In this document: piece by piece, positions 1 through 7,332 of the stretch
Layout: every line of letters begins with the position of its first letter
Position numbering within the stretch: position 1 is the first letter of the stretch
NCBI GenBank assembly: GCA_018382295.1
Contig: JAGZQF010000017.1
Span: forward strand, 1 to 44,460
Source: Collinsella sp.
GTDB taxonomy: Bacteria; Actinomycetota; Coriobacteriia; Coriobacteriales; Coriobacteriaceae
Length of the DNA stretch: 44,460 nucleotides
Direction of reading: 5' to 3'
Notes under the pieces: generated by a model
The model's database searches: none
What the model was told of the DNA's origin: nothing
Seen by the model: only the letters and a program-made list of their open reading frames with translations
Translations under genes and position numbers: made by a program

Positions 1-1
1 C

Positions 2-37
2 GAGATAGTCGAGAAGCACGGCCTCAAGAAGGAGTAA
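2..37 (+). CDS. C-terminal end of an unidentified CDS (cut by window edge)
   Basis: The first bases read in one frame as EIVEKHGLKKE followed by TAA at 35-37. Charged, lysine-rich ends like this are common on cytoplasmic proteins. Eleven residues are too few to name a family. It is called coding because the codons look like those of the neighbouring genes and because non-coding, repeat-rich sequence starts right after the stop. Confidence 0.35.
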   Translation, partial: EIVEKHGLKKE

Positions 38-122
38 CATCGGGACTTGCAGCGACGGACCTCAGGACACTCTTACACCACGTCTGCGCGCGCGACCCTT
101 CGCAACAACATGCCAAGGGGTC

Positions 123-352
123 GTGGGCAAAAAAGGGCAAATATGAGTACTGTTACCATTTTAGTAGCAGGCAAAACCGCCCAAAATGGCGTCCGTGCGA
201 CCCCTGCAAACCACTAAAGCGGCCAACCTAGCTGGATTAGAGCCTGTTGTGGCAAATTTTAATGTACACACTCTAGATTGTGTACATTATCTTTTTGCAC
301 ATAAATGCCATCGCCTTAGCAACAGTACTCATTTTTGGCATTTTTTGCCCAC
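123..352. repeat. Inverted-repeat element with nested palindrome (MITE-like)
   Basis: Two arms of about 34 bp, at 123-156 and 319-352, are inverted copies of each other (about 30 of 34 positions match). Both contain GTGGGCAAAAAA and ATGAGTACTGTT. Inside lies a second perfect palindrome at 261-288, AATGTACACA, 8-nt spacer, TGTGTACATT. There is no ORF of note inside. The structure resembles a miniature inverted-repeat element or a structured intergenic repeat; the inner palindrome could also be a dimeric-regulator operator. This accounts for most of the gene-free stretch 38-434. Confidence 0.6.
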
Positions 353-377
353 TGCCATATAACTAACCCCCTATAGC

Positions 378-416
378 AAGCAAAAAACAGGCCGCAACCC
401 ATTGCTGCGGCCTGCT
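378..416 (-). terminator. Rho-independent terminator of the NRAMP-type transporter gene
   Basis: Read on the minus strand, CAGGCCGCA and TGCGGCCTG form a GC-rich stem with a short loop, followed directly by TTTTTT. It lies about 20 bp past the transporter stop codon, so it should end the two-gene metal operon. Confidence 0.85.
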
Positions 417-434
417 CGAAACCCAAAAGGGACG

Positions 435-1697
435 TTAAGCGCTGTAACCCATCGCCTGCAGCACAAACATGACGACCGTCAGCACCGTAATCACGCCGAT
501 GGTCGCCCACGTGAGCACGTTCCACACGCGGCCGTTGCGGTTGGCGCCCATAATGTGGCGATCGGCGGCGATAACCACCTGGAACACCAGAACCACAGGC
601 AGCAGCACGCCGTTGATGACCTGCGAGGTCATCATAATCTGGAACAGATCGACACCGGGCATGAGCACCAGCACGGCAGAGATACCGATAATAGCCGTAA
701 TGATGCCACGGTAGACCGGAGCCTCGTCCCAGCTGCGGTCGGCGCCGCGCTCCCAACCAAAAGCCTCGCAGATGGCGCTGGACGTAACGCCCGGCAGCAC
801 GCAGGCAGCCAAGAAGCTCGCGGCGACCAGGCCCGAGGCGAACAGCACCGTGGACCACTGACCCGCGATAGGTTCCAGCGCACGGGCGGCGTCGGCAGCG
901 TCGCTAATCTGGATACCCGCCGGGAACAGCACCGTGCCGGTCGTGATGATAATGAAGCCGGCGATGATATCGGCAGCGATCGAGCCGCTTACGGTATCGA
1001 TACGTTGCAGCACGATATCGTCCTCGCCCGCATTCTTATCGACCACGTTATTCTGCGCCAGGAAGATCATCCACGGCGCAATGGTAGTACCAATCGTTGC
1101 AACCACGAGCGACACGTAGTTGGGATCATTTTGAATGTTGGGGACGACCAAGTCGACCGCGACCTCGCCCCAATTGGGGCCAGCCATAAACGCGGCGACA
1201 ATATAGGTCACGAACACGCAGCTCACCAGCAGCAGAATCTTCTCGATGCGCTGGAAACTACCCGACATGGTAAGCATCCACACCAGCAGCGCCACCAACG
1301 GCACCGAGATGCTCGCCGGCACGCCAAAGAGAGCGAGGCCGCTGGCGATGCCCGCAAACTCCGAAATGGTCACAGCCGTGTTGGCGATCAACAGCGCCGC
1401 CATAGCAAGTACACTCTTGCGCACGCCAAAGCGCTCGCGAATGAGCGATGCCAAGCCCTTGCCCGTGACGCAGCCGCAGCGCGCCGCGGTCTCCTGCGTC
1501 ACGATGAGCAGCACAGTCATGACGGGAAGCATCCAGAGCATCTTGTAGCCATAGCTGGCGCCCGCGCTGGAATACGTTGCAATGCCGCCGGCGTCATTGC
1601 CCGAAAGCGCTGCCAGCAGACCGGGACCCATAGCGCCAAAGATGGCCGCGATGGTCAACTTTTGCTTGGTGCCCGACTTTTGCTTGGTATTTTGCAC
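435..1697 (-). CDS. NRAMP-family divalent metal transporter, NRMT (Mg-type) candidate
   Basis: A polytopic membrane protein of about 420 residues with the SLC11/NRAMP fold pattern. TM1 carries GPGLLAALSGNDAGGIATY and TM6 carries GTTIAPWMIFLAQ. In Mn/Fe NRAMPs the metal is held by DPGN in TM1 and MPHN in TM6. Here the Asn is Gly and the Met is Ala (IAPW). As I recall, that pattern belongs to the NRAMP-related magnesium transporters (NRMT), such as those studied from Clostridium acetobutylicum and Eggerthella lenta, so Mg2+ uptake is more likely than Mn2+. I place the start at GTG 1697, preceded by AGGTGG; the open frame extends upstream but would overlap the previous gene by about 50 bp. It lies 8 bp after a PRC/MgtE_N/CBS gene, in one operon. 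Family is firm; substrate is inferred from ligand residues. Confidence 0.85.
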   Translation of the reverse strand: MQNTKQKSGTKQKLTIAAIFGAMGPGLLAALSGNDAGGIATYSSAGASYGYKMLWMLPVMTVLLIVTQETAARCGCVTGKGLASLIRERFGVRKSVLAMAALLIANTAVTISEFAGIASGLALFGVPASISVPLVALLVWMLTMSGSFQRIEKILLLVSCVFVTYIVAAFMAGPNWGEVAVDLVVPNIQNDPNYVSLVVATIGTTIAPWMIFLAQNNVVDKNAGEDDIVLQRIDTVSGSIAADIIAGFIIITTGTVLFPAGIQISDAADAARALEPIAGQWSTVLFASGLVAASFLAACVLPGVTSSAICEAFGWERGADRSWDEAPVYRGIITAIIGISAVLVLMPGVDLFQIMMTSQVINGVLLPVVLVFQVVIAADRHIMGANRNGRVWNVLTWATIGVITVLTVVMFVLQAMGYSA

Positions 1698-1705
1698 GCG
1701 ACCAC

Positions 1706-3550
1706 CTAACCCATGACCGACATGGTGAGCAGCACCGCAGCGGCGCAGTACGCTACGCACGAGATCATGACGGCAATAACGTTCATGGCGGTGCCCGACG
1801 TGTTGAGGTCATGCTCGTCACGCCAGAACAGCACCATCAGGTAAATCACGGCGCTCATGTTGCCAATCAGGCAGACGATGGCCGCAATGTTAAAGCAGCC
1901 GGTAAAGAGCTGTTCCTCAAACATGGGCGCGTCGGGGAACGCGGCGGTGCGCACCAGCTGGGCGCACAGGTAGGTCACGAGCGACAGGATCAGGCCCATG
2001 CCCGTGCTCTGGAAGAAGAACCCCAGATACGGCTTGGGCTCGTCATCGTGACCGTCATACTCCAGGAAGTAGTTCTTGACGAACGACACCATGCGCGAGG
2101 CCGCCAGCAGCACGAGCGGCATGGCGCACATGGGGAACACCACCAGATGCGCGGAGCCGAGCGCCGTTCCCAGCACGGTCGCCATGATGCACGACGCGAT
2201 GCCCCACACGACAACCCAGTACTGGCGATGCACGAACCAGCTGAGCACGTTCGTCGAGTCGTCCGACGCGCTATCGCCCGAGCCGACACCGGCGATCTGC
2301 AGGTCCTCCTGATGCTCCTCAGCGATAACGTCCATGGCGTCGTCGAAGGTTACGATACCCAGGATATGACGGTTCTCATCGCAGACAGGGATGGCAACCA
2401 GGTCGTACTTGGTCATCTCGTCCGTCACGTCTTCCTGGTCCTCGTCGGGCGACACATAGACCAGGTCGCGATAGGCCAGCTGACCCAGCGTGGCGTCGCG
2501 GTCGGCTACGATCAGCGTGCGCAGCGAAAGCACGCCGGTCAGCATGCCGCTCGGATCCTCGGTATAGACGTAGTAGACGCTCTCGAAGTCCTCGTCGAGC
2601 TCGCGAATCGCCTCGATGGCGTCACCGACCGTTGCCGTGGCGGGCAGGGAGACAAACTCCGAGGTCATGATGCGGCCGGCGGTGTTGTCCTCATACCCCA
2701 GCAGGTTACGAATCGCTTTCTCCTCCTTGACGCCCATCAGGCGCAGAAGCTTCTCGGCCTTCTCGTAATCGAGCTCGTCGATCAGGTCGGCTGCATCGTC
2801 CGGGTCCATCATGGCCAGCATCGACGATGCGTCCGTGTCGGACAGGCCCTCGAGCATCTCGGTCATAAGCTCGTCGTCATCGAACTCCGAGATGGCCTCG
2901 GCGGCCTGGGCAGTATCGAGCTGTGCAAACACCTGCGCACGCAGGCGCGGGTCGAGCTGCTCGATAATGTCGGCGATGTCGGCAGGGTGCAGCTCGCCGA
3001 GCGTCTTGTGCGACACCGAGAGTTGAATGTTCTTGGTCGAGCGGTCGAGCAGGTCCATGTAGGACCAAGCGATGATGTCCTCACTGAGCGGCTTGCCCAG
3101 GTGCTTCATAAAGCCTTCGACGATATGCTCGAGCGCGGGGCTGATGGCGCGTAGCAGACCGCGGGCACCGACCTCGGCGCCCAGCAGGCGCAGCTGGTTT
3201 TCGCCCGACATGGAAAACTTGATGTCGTTTACGCGCACGACCTTCATGCCCTGCGTGTCGACAATCTGCTTGTTGAGCACATCGCGGGCAAGCAGGAGTT
3301 CGGTCGGCTGCAGGTACGAAAAACGGATTTCGGTGGCCGACGTCTTAAGGTGTACACCCGTCTCGTCGATACGGTCGACCCATTTGCGCCAGCTGATCAT
3401 AAACGGCGTCTTGCCGGGGCCGCGGAACGCGAGCGACGTCACGTGTGGAAAAACTTCGCCGGTAGCAATGCCAAAATCGTTCACAACGCCGAGCTTTTCG
3501 CCATCGACGTCCAAGACCGGCAATTTGAGCATCTCACTCAGATAATTCAA
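1706..3550 (-). CDS. PRC-barrel / MgtE_N / CBS-pair membrane protein, probable Mg sensor or regulator
   Basis: 614 residues. Two PRC-barrel-like segments (about 1-75 and 90-150) are followed by an MgtE N-terminal superhelical domain (about 185-285, with LGELHPADIADIIEQL) and a CBS pair (about 290-410, with NTAGRIMTSEFVSLP). The C-terminal part (about 440-614) has four or five membrane segments. That part is not the MgtE channel: the conserved GNVGTQ-type pore sequence is absent. In MgtE the N and CBS domains sense cytosolic Mg2+; here they are attached to a different membrane domain and co-transcribed with an NRMT-like transporter, suggesting a regulator or partner subunit rather than a channel. 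The start is TTG 3550; an in-frame ATG at 3532 is an alternative. The leader is unusual (see 3532-3605). Confidence 0.8.
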   Translation of the reverse strand: MNYLSEMLKLPVLDVDGEKLGVVNDFGIATGEVFPHVTSLAFRGPGKTPFMISWRKWVDRIDETGVHLKTSATEIRFSYLQPTELLLARDVLNKQIVDTQGMKVVRVNDIKFSMSGENQLRLLGAEVGARGLLRAISPALEHIVEGFMKHLGKPLSEDIIAWSYMDLLDRSTKNIQLSVSHKTLGELHPADIADIIEQLDPRLRAQVFAQLDTAQAAEAISEFDDDELMTEMLEGLSDTDASSMLAMMDPDDAADLIDELDYEKAEKLLRLMGVKEEKAIRNLLGYEDNTAGRIMTSEFVSLPATATVGDAIEAIRELDEDFESVYYVYTEDPSGMLTGVLSLRTLIVADRDATLGQLAYRDLVYVSPDEDQEDVTDEMTKYDLVAIPVCDENRHILGIVTFDDAMDVIAEEHQEDLQIAGVGSGDSASDDSTNVLSWFVHRQYWVVVWGIASCIMATVLGTALGSAHLVVFPMCAMPLVLLAASRMVSFVKNYFLEYDGHDDEPKPYLGFFFQSTGMGLILSLVTYLCAQLVRTAAFPDAPMFEEQLFTGCFNIAAIVCLIGNMSAVIYLMVLFWRDEHDLNTSGTAMNVIAVMISCVAYCAAAVLLTMSVMG

Positions 3551-3605
3551 TGGTGTTCCCCATCATTATTCCTCCGGACGCGGCCGCGCGTGCGGCGTCC
3601 GGGGG
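3532..3605 (-). promoter_or_regulatory. SD-masking hairpin and 9-codon upstream ORF before the MgtE_N/CBS gene
   Basis: On the minus strand an 11-bp GC-rich stem (arms about 3571-3581 and 3595-3605) contains the strong Shine-Dalgarno GGAGG in its 3' arm (3571-3575). That SD is well placed (7 nt) not for the main start but for ATG 3563, which opens a tiny frame MGNTIELSE ending in TGA at 3536-3534, one base before the in-frame ATG 3532 of the large gene. The predicted TTG 3550 start lies inside the tiny ORF. This layout would let ribosome access or leader-peptide translation control the metal operon. The sequence features are seen; the control is inferred. Confidence 0.45.
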
Positions 3606-3657
3606 CTTCTGGATATGTATACGCATGCGCGGGCGGCACGCCGCTCGACGCTTACAC

Positions 3658-3693
3658 CCCGTGCATGCGCAGAAAGCACCTGCATGGGGTCAT
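3658..3693 (-). promoter_or_regulatory. Long stem-loop in the roughly 200-nt leader of the metal operon
   Basis: ACCCC-A-TGCA pairs with TGCA-C-GGGGT and the helix continues with GTGC/GCGC around a 5-nt loop, about 13 pairs with internal mismatches. No T tract follows on either strand, so it is unlikely to be a terminator. A weak -10 candidate (TATAGT, minus strand, about 3761-3766) lies upstream, which would put this hairpin inside the transcript leader. I looked for the M-box riboswitch core (GTTAGGTGAGGCTCC-like) and did not find it. Confidence 0.4.
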
Positions 3694-3843
3694 CGACTGT
3701 ATGGTCGAGGTTTGGATTTCACCTGTAACCTTTCTCTTGACCCTCATTAACCGCAGTAACTATAGCATCAGCATCGCCCTGCGGCATCGAATTTATGCGC
3801 TGCACATTGCAGGCATACCAAACGCTGACGCATCCGTGACATA

Positions 3844-3870
3844 GTCATTGGGGACGTTCTTAAATGACTA
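3844..3870. repeat. REP-like short palindromic repeat, copy R1
   Basis: A 27-bp unit begins AGTCATT, ends AATGACT, and has GGGGACGTTCTTA in between. The same unit recurs at 12032-12058, 12062-12088, 12198-12227 and several times in 15695-15915. It lies just past the stop of the NodB-like gene. Such units resemble REP sequences mobilised by REP-associated tyrosine transposases (RAYT); no such transposase gene is in the window. Confidence 0.6.
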
Positions 3871-3878
3871 CCCAATAA

Positions 3879-5136
3879 CTACTCTGTGGTGTCGTCGTCC
3901 TCGGCAAGCTGGGGGAACACGGCGTCCTCGGGCATGGTGGCCTTCGTCAGCGAGGTGAGCTTTTTGCTCAGCGACGTGTCCGTCTTGACCAGGTCGCTGA
4001 GCGTCACGATCTTGTAGCCGTCGGCAATGAGGCCGTCGATAATCTGCGGCAGCGCCTCGAGCGTCTGCTCGGCGCACTCGTCGCTATCGGTGAGCAGCAC
4101 GATATTGCCCGGCGTCACCGAGTCGAGCACCGTCGAGACCTGCTCGTCGGCACCATTGAGCAACCAGTCGCCCGAGTCGATATTCCACGAGACCACGGCA
4201 GACACCAGGTCCATCGCGTCAATCCAGTTTTGCTCGTCAAAGGCAGCGTAGGGAGCACGCAGCAGCATCGTCTTCACGCCGGTCGCCGACTTAATCGCAT
4301 CGGTGCCTTTCGTGATCTGTTCGCGTACCGCCTCACGGTCCCGACCCTTGAGCGAATCGTCGCTGTAGCTGTTGGATCCGATCTCGCACCCGGCATCGAC
4401 AATCGCCTTGGCCGTGGCAGGCGAGGCCTCGGCCGCATCGCCCGAAAGGAAGAACGTCGCGGTGACGCCCTTTTCCTTGAGCACCTGCAGGATCTGCTTG
4501 GTGGCGCCGCTCGGACCCTCGTCAAACGTCAGCGCCACGTACTTTTTGTTGCCCTTGGGCGCCACGCTGGCGCACGCAACGACGCAATCGGTGGCGGGCA
4601 CAACCTCGCCGCGGTCTTGCGTCTTGCCCGACTGCTCACCAACCCACACCTCGGAGCGGCCCTGGACACCCCACGTCTGCACATACTCGATAGCGCCCGT
4701 ACCCTCGACCTTGAGCTTGGGCTCGATAACCGTAGCCTGAACCTCGTGCTTCTCGTAGATGTTACGGCCATCCTTGACCGGTCAACTCCTGGTCGTCGAT
4801 AAGATTCTGCAGCGTAGAGCCCACACGCACCGCGGTCTTCTGGCCGTTGAGCTCCACGTCCACACTGCGGTTGACGTAGCCCACGACGGCAGCGATAAAC
4901 AGCACGAGTGCGCAACCCACGGCAATGAGCGCATAGGGCAAGCGAGACGAACGACGGGGCGTACGGCTGTTGCCGATGCGAGCGCTGCGGTCGCTAAAGC
5001 CGCGGCTATGGTTGAGATACATCGCGCCGGGCTTACGGTGACGCTTGCGCTGACCGCTGGGCAGCTGCCCCAGGTCGCGGCGCGCCGTCGGACGCGCACC
5101 CGAACGCCCGTTTAAGTTGGATCCGTTTTGGCGCAT
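3879..5136 (-). pseudogene. Membrane-anchored NodB-type polysaccharide deacetylase homologue, frameshifted and lacking metal ligands
   Basis: Two adjoining frames read as one protein. The first (5136 to 4762) has a basic N-terminus, one membrane segment (about residues 67-90) and the start of a beta-rich domain (VDVELNGQKTAVRVGSTLQN). The second is open from about 4781 to 3879; upstream of its apparent GTG 4682 it reads PVKDGRNIYEKHEVQ, which continues the first frame. A one-base shift at about 4765-4785 separates them. The C-terminal NodB domain keeps TFDEGP, but the usual H-S/T-x-x-H zinc motif is SNSYSDDS and the late ILLHD motif is IVLLTDSD. The domain therefore lacks the histidines needed for metal-dependent deacetylation; it may bind glycan without cutting, or be decaying. 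The shift could be a real mutation or an assembly error. Start ATG 5136 has GGGAGG upstream. Confidence 0.65.
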
Positions 5137-5157
5137 GTGCCCTCCCCCATAAACACA

Positions 5158-5189
5158 GCGAGCCGGAGCAACATGTCTCCGGCTCGCCT
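5158..5189 (-). terminator. Hairpin after the PRC-barrel gene, probable terminator
   Basis: GCGAGCCGGAG and CTCCGGCTCGC form an 11-bp stem with a 9-10-nt loop between the PRC-barrel gene and the NodB-like gene. The following minus-strand bases (TGTGTTTATG) are only moderately T-rich, so it may be a weak terminator or a processing/stability hairpin. Confidence 0.55.
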
Positions 5190-5208
5190 CCCATCATTTG
5201 GTACGTCG

Positions 5209-5964
5209 CTATTTGCTAGCTTTTGACGAGCCACCGCTCGCCTTTTGGTATTCGTCCTTAAAGGCCTTGAACATGCCGCGCGTCTTGCCGAGCTGCTTGC
5301 CCAGCGCACGACTGCCCTTGTCCACGGCGACCGATCCCTTGTCATCGAGCACCTTGGCGCCCTTCTTGACCTTATCGCCCACCACGACGCTTGCCTCGGC
5401 AGCCTTTGCGGCGGCGCCGCCCGAATACCCGAGCGACTTGACCTCGTCCGAAACAATCATCGCGCCGTCCGCATAGCCGCGCAGCATCGTCGGCGGCACC
5501 TGCGTGTCACCAACCAAAACACTCGAAGCAGCACCGGCGGTCACATAGAATGCCTGCACGATGCCCGAGCGTGGCTTGAACTCAACGTCCGAGCAATAGC
5601 CCACGACGTCGCCTGATTCCGTGCGCACGTCCATACCGACCCAGATGATGCAATCGTCCAGGTTGATGTCGAGGCGCTTGGCAGCGGCGGCATCGTACGT
5701 GTCCTTGACGTCATCGACCGCAATGGCGCCCTCGTAGACACCAATGGCGTCGAGCGCTACGAATCGGTCGGGGCGCTCGATCATGCCCGCGATATCGGAC
5801 TGGCGGACCATAAAGCCGACCACGCGCGTACCGCCCGGAGTAAAGACCGGAAAGTGAATCTTTCCGAGCTTTTTAGGGCTGCGCGGCGTGCCGTCCTTTT
5901 TGGTGCGCTTGTCCTCGGTAGGCTTGCGATAGATCTTGGCGCCGACAAAATCCCCGGCGCGCAT
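5209..5964 (-). CDS. PRC-barrel domain protein
   Basis: 251 residues, soluble, without signal peptide. Two PRC-barrel-like segments can be seen: about 1-70 (GAKIYRKP ... GTRVVGFMVRQSDI) and about 105-170 (VGMDVRTESGDVVGYCSDVEF). The last 70 residues are a Lys/Ala/Gly-rich tail (DKVKKGAKVLDDKGSVAVDK) likely to be flexible or helical. PRC barrels are small beta domains that bind protein partners or nucleic acid; no enzymatic motif is present. The ATG overlaps the stop of the YtxH gene (TAATG), so the two are translationally coupled and probably work together at the envelope or in stress adaptation. The exact role is unknown. Confidence 0.7.
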   Translation of the reverse strand: MRAGDFVGAKIYRKPTEDKRTKKDGTPRSPKKLGKIHFPVFTPGGTRVVGFMVRQSDIAGMIERPDRFVALDAIGVYEGAIAVDDVKDTYDAAAAKRLDINLDDCIIWVGMDVRTESGDVVGYCSDVEFKPRSGIVQAFYVTAGAASSVLVGDTQVPPTMLRGYADGAMIVSDEVKSLGYSGGAAAKAAEASVVVGDKVKKGAKVLDDKGSVAVDKGSRALGKQLGKTRGMFKAFKDEYQKASGGSSKASK

Positions 5965-6353
5965 TATGCCTCGGTCGAGGGCTCCGCAGCCTCGGTATCA
6001 GCCTCGACGGCGTTCTCGACCACGACGTCGGCGGCAGGCGTCACGTTGCCGCCCGAAATGGCGTCGTTGAGCTGCTCGCGCAGCTGGTCCATGCGCTCGC
6101 GGGCCAGGTCGACCTTGGCGCGCAGGTCATCGGTCTTGGCGTCGACCATCGGGCCAAAGTCATTCACCGCAGCACGGGCCTCCTCGGCGCTGTGCTCGTA
6201 GGTGTCGCGCATATTGTCCCAGGCGTCGTTGGCGATATCGGCAGCCATGGCGCGGGTCTCGGCGCCCGAGCGCGGGGCCAGAGCAACGCCGACAATAGCG
6301 CCGGCAGCGGCACCAAAAAGTGCGCCGGAGACAAAGCTGAAAGTCTTACCCAT
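5964..6353 (-). CDS. YtxH-like small membrane protein
   Basis: About 129 residues from ATG 6353, which is preceded by AGGAGAGG at a suitable distance; the longer open frame to 6425 has no ribosome-binding site. The N-terminus MGKTFSFVSGALFGAAAGA, followed by IVGVALAPRSGAETR, is the glycine-rich single membrane segment and APxSGxETR motif of the YtxH family. A long amphipathic helical region follows (about 35-100), then an acidic tail. YtxH proteins are general-stress-associated in Firmicutes; their molecular role is not known. First gene of a two-gene operon with the PRC-barrel gene. Confidence 0.75.
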   Translation of the reverse strand: MGKTFSFVSGALFGAAAGAIVGVALAPRSGAETRAMAADIANDAWDNMRDTYEHSAEEARAAVNDFGPMVDAKTDDLRAKVDLARERMDQLREQLNDAISGGNVTPAADVVVENAVEADTEAAEPSTEA

Positions 6354-6404
6354 GATCATTCCTCTCCTGCAGGCACGTCGGTGCCCACCGTTTGAATGCT
6401 GTCC

Positions 6405-6410
6405 ATTATA
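6405..6410 (-). promoter_or_regulatory. -10 promoter element of the YtxH/PRC operon
   Basis: A perfect TATAAT on the minus strand lies about 52 bp upstream of ATG 6353. The -35 region 17 bp further up is weak (AGCGGC). The predicted transcript start is near 6398, giving a leader of about 45 nt. Confidence 0.5.
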
Positions 6411-6489
6411 CCCGCAGCGCATCACTTGCCGCTCCGCTCATCTGCGTACGGCAAAGGCGCAGGTACGTGATGGTGATAAACGCGTAGGC

Positions 6490-7308
6490 CTACTCTTGGG
6501 GCATAGCCGGCATGGCCACCGTGGCACCCGGGTCCTCGCCGGCGCCGTCCACGAGCGGCAGGCCGCCCTCATGCGCAGGTCCTGCCGGAACCGTCGCAGC
6601 ACCGCCAAAGACGGCAGCGGAGGCCTCGTGGTTCTCGGCAACCGCGCCCTCGGTATCAATCGCCACCTGGGGCTCGTCGTCAAAGTTGGGGACGCCCTGG
6701 GGCTCGGCGGTCGCATCGGCAACGGGCTCGGCGTCGACCGGCACATCGCCCTCGTCAGCGCCCTCGTCCTCGGCAGCATCTTCGCCATTCGCAGCGGCGA
6801 CGGCCTCGTGAGGATCCTTGCCCTCGGCCTCGGCGCGCATGCCCAGTACCAGGTTGCGCAGGCCCGCGACCGTGCCCTCCACGTCGGGGGCAGGCTGGTC
6901 GGCGTGCAGGTACGCCCAGTCCATCATAAAGGTTGCCGACGACAGCGCACCGATGGCCAGCGCGTCGTCGGGGCACGAAAGCTCAACCTCAAAGACGCGC
7001 TCGTCGTGCTCGCTTACGCGCGTGCGGCCGCACGAAATGCTGCCGGCAAGACCGGTCTCGTTCATGAGCTCGACCGTCACATGCTCAAGCAGATGGCAAA
7101 GCTCGGTCTGGCCCATGCAGTCCTGGAACTCGCGACCGGAATCACCCAGGCACAGGTGCTTGGCAATCGCCGGCACCAGGTAATACACGCACGCCGTGGC
7201 CTCGATATCCTCCGAGGTCATGAGCGGCATGCCGGGGTTCACCAGCACATGCGCGCAGATCTTGTCCTCGCTGACGGTGACCTTAAGGATGTTGAACAGG
7301 CCTGCCAT
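6490..7308 (-). CDS. Stand-alone cyanophycin synthetase N-terminal-like domain with HxxEH motif
   Basis: 272 residues. The first 165 match the N domain of cyanophycin synthetase: ELCHLLEHVTVELMNETG corresponds to the GHVVEHVALELQNLAG-type segment, followed by SCGRTRV and a DALAIGALSSATFMMDWA helix. H72-x-x-E75-H76 is the metallopeptidase-like motif that, in many CphA1 enzymes, forms a cryptic site making primers by cutting cyanophycin. The ATP-grasp and Mur-ligase modules of CphA are absent. The remaining 105 residues are a low-complexity Ala/Glu/Asp/Pro tail. It may be a free-standing peptidase for Asp/Arg-type or other isopeptide substrates, or a binding domain. No cyanophycin gene is nearby. 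It lies 24 bp after the CNNM/CorC gene, likely one transcript. The family match is made by eye. Confidence 0.6.
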   Translation of the reverse strand: MAGLFNILKVTVSEDKICAHVLVNPGMPLMTSEDIEATACVYYLVPAIAKHLCLGDSGREFQDCMGQTELCHLLEHVTVELMNETGLAGSISCGRTRVSEHDERVFEVELSCPDDALAIGALSSATFMMDWAYLHADQPAPDVEGTVAGLRNLVLGMRAEAEGKDPHEAVAAANGEDAAEDEGADEGDVPVDAEPVADATAEPQGVPNFDDEPQVAIDTEGAVAENHEASAAVFGGAATVPAGPAHEGGLPLVDGAGEDPGATVAMPAMPQE

Positions 7309-7332
7309 AACTCTCCCCTACTCTTCCTTGCC

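Noticed and set aside
1706..3550. Canonical MgtE magnesium channel
   Set aside because: N and CBS domains fit, but the membrane part lacks the MgtE pore sequence and five-helix motif pattern.
3551..3770. M-box (Mg) or yybP-ykoY (Mn) riboswitch upstream of the metal operon
   Set aside because: Looked for on the minus strand because of the gene function; the conserved cores of both classes are missing, although other structure is present.
4529..4915. 128-codon minus-strand frame across the NodB frameshift
   Set aside because: It is the third reading frame; Arg/Ser-rich with no domain, while the other two frames join to a sensible protein.
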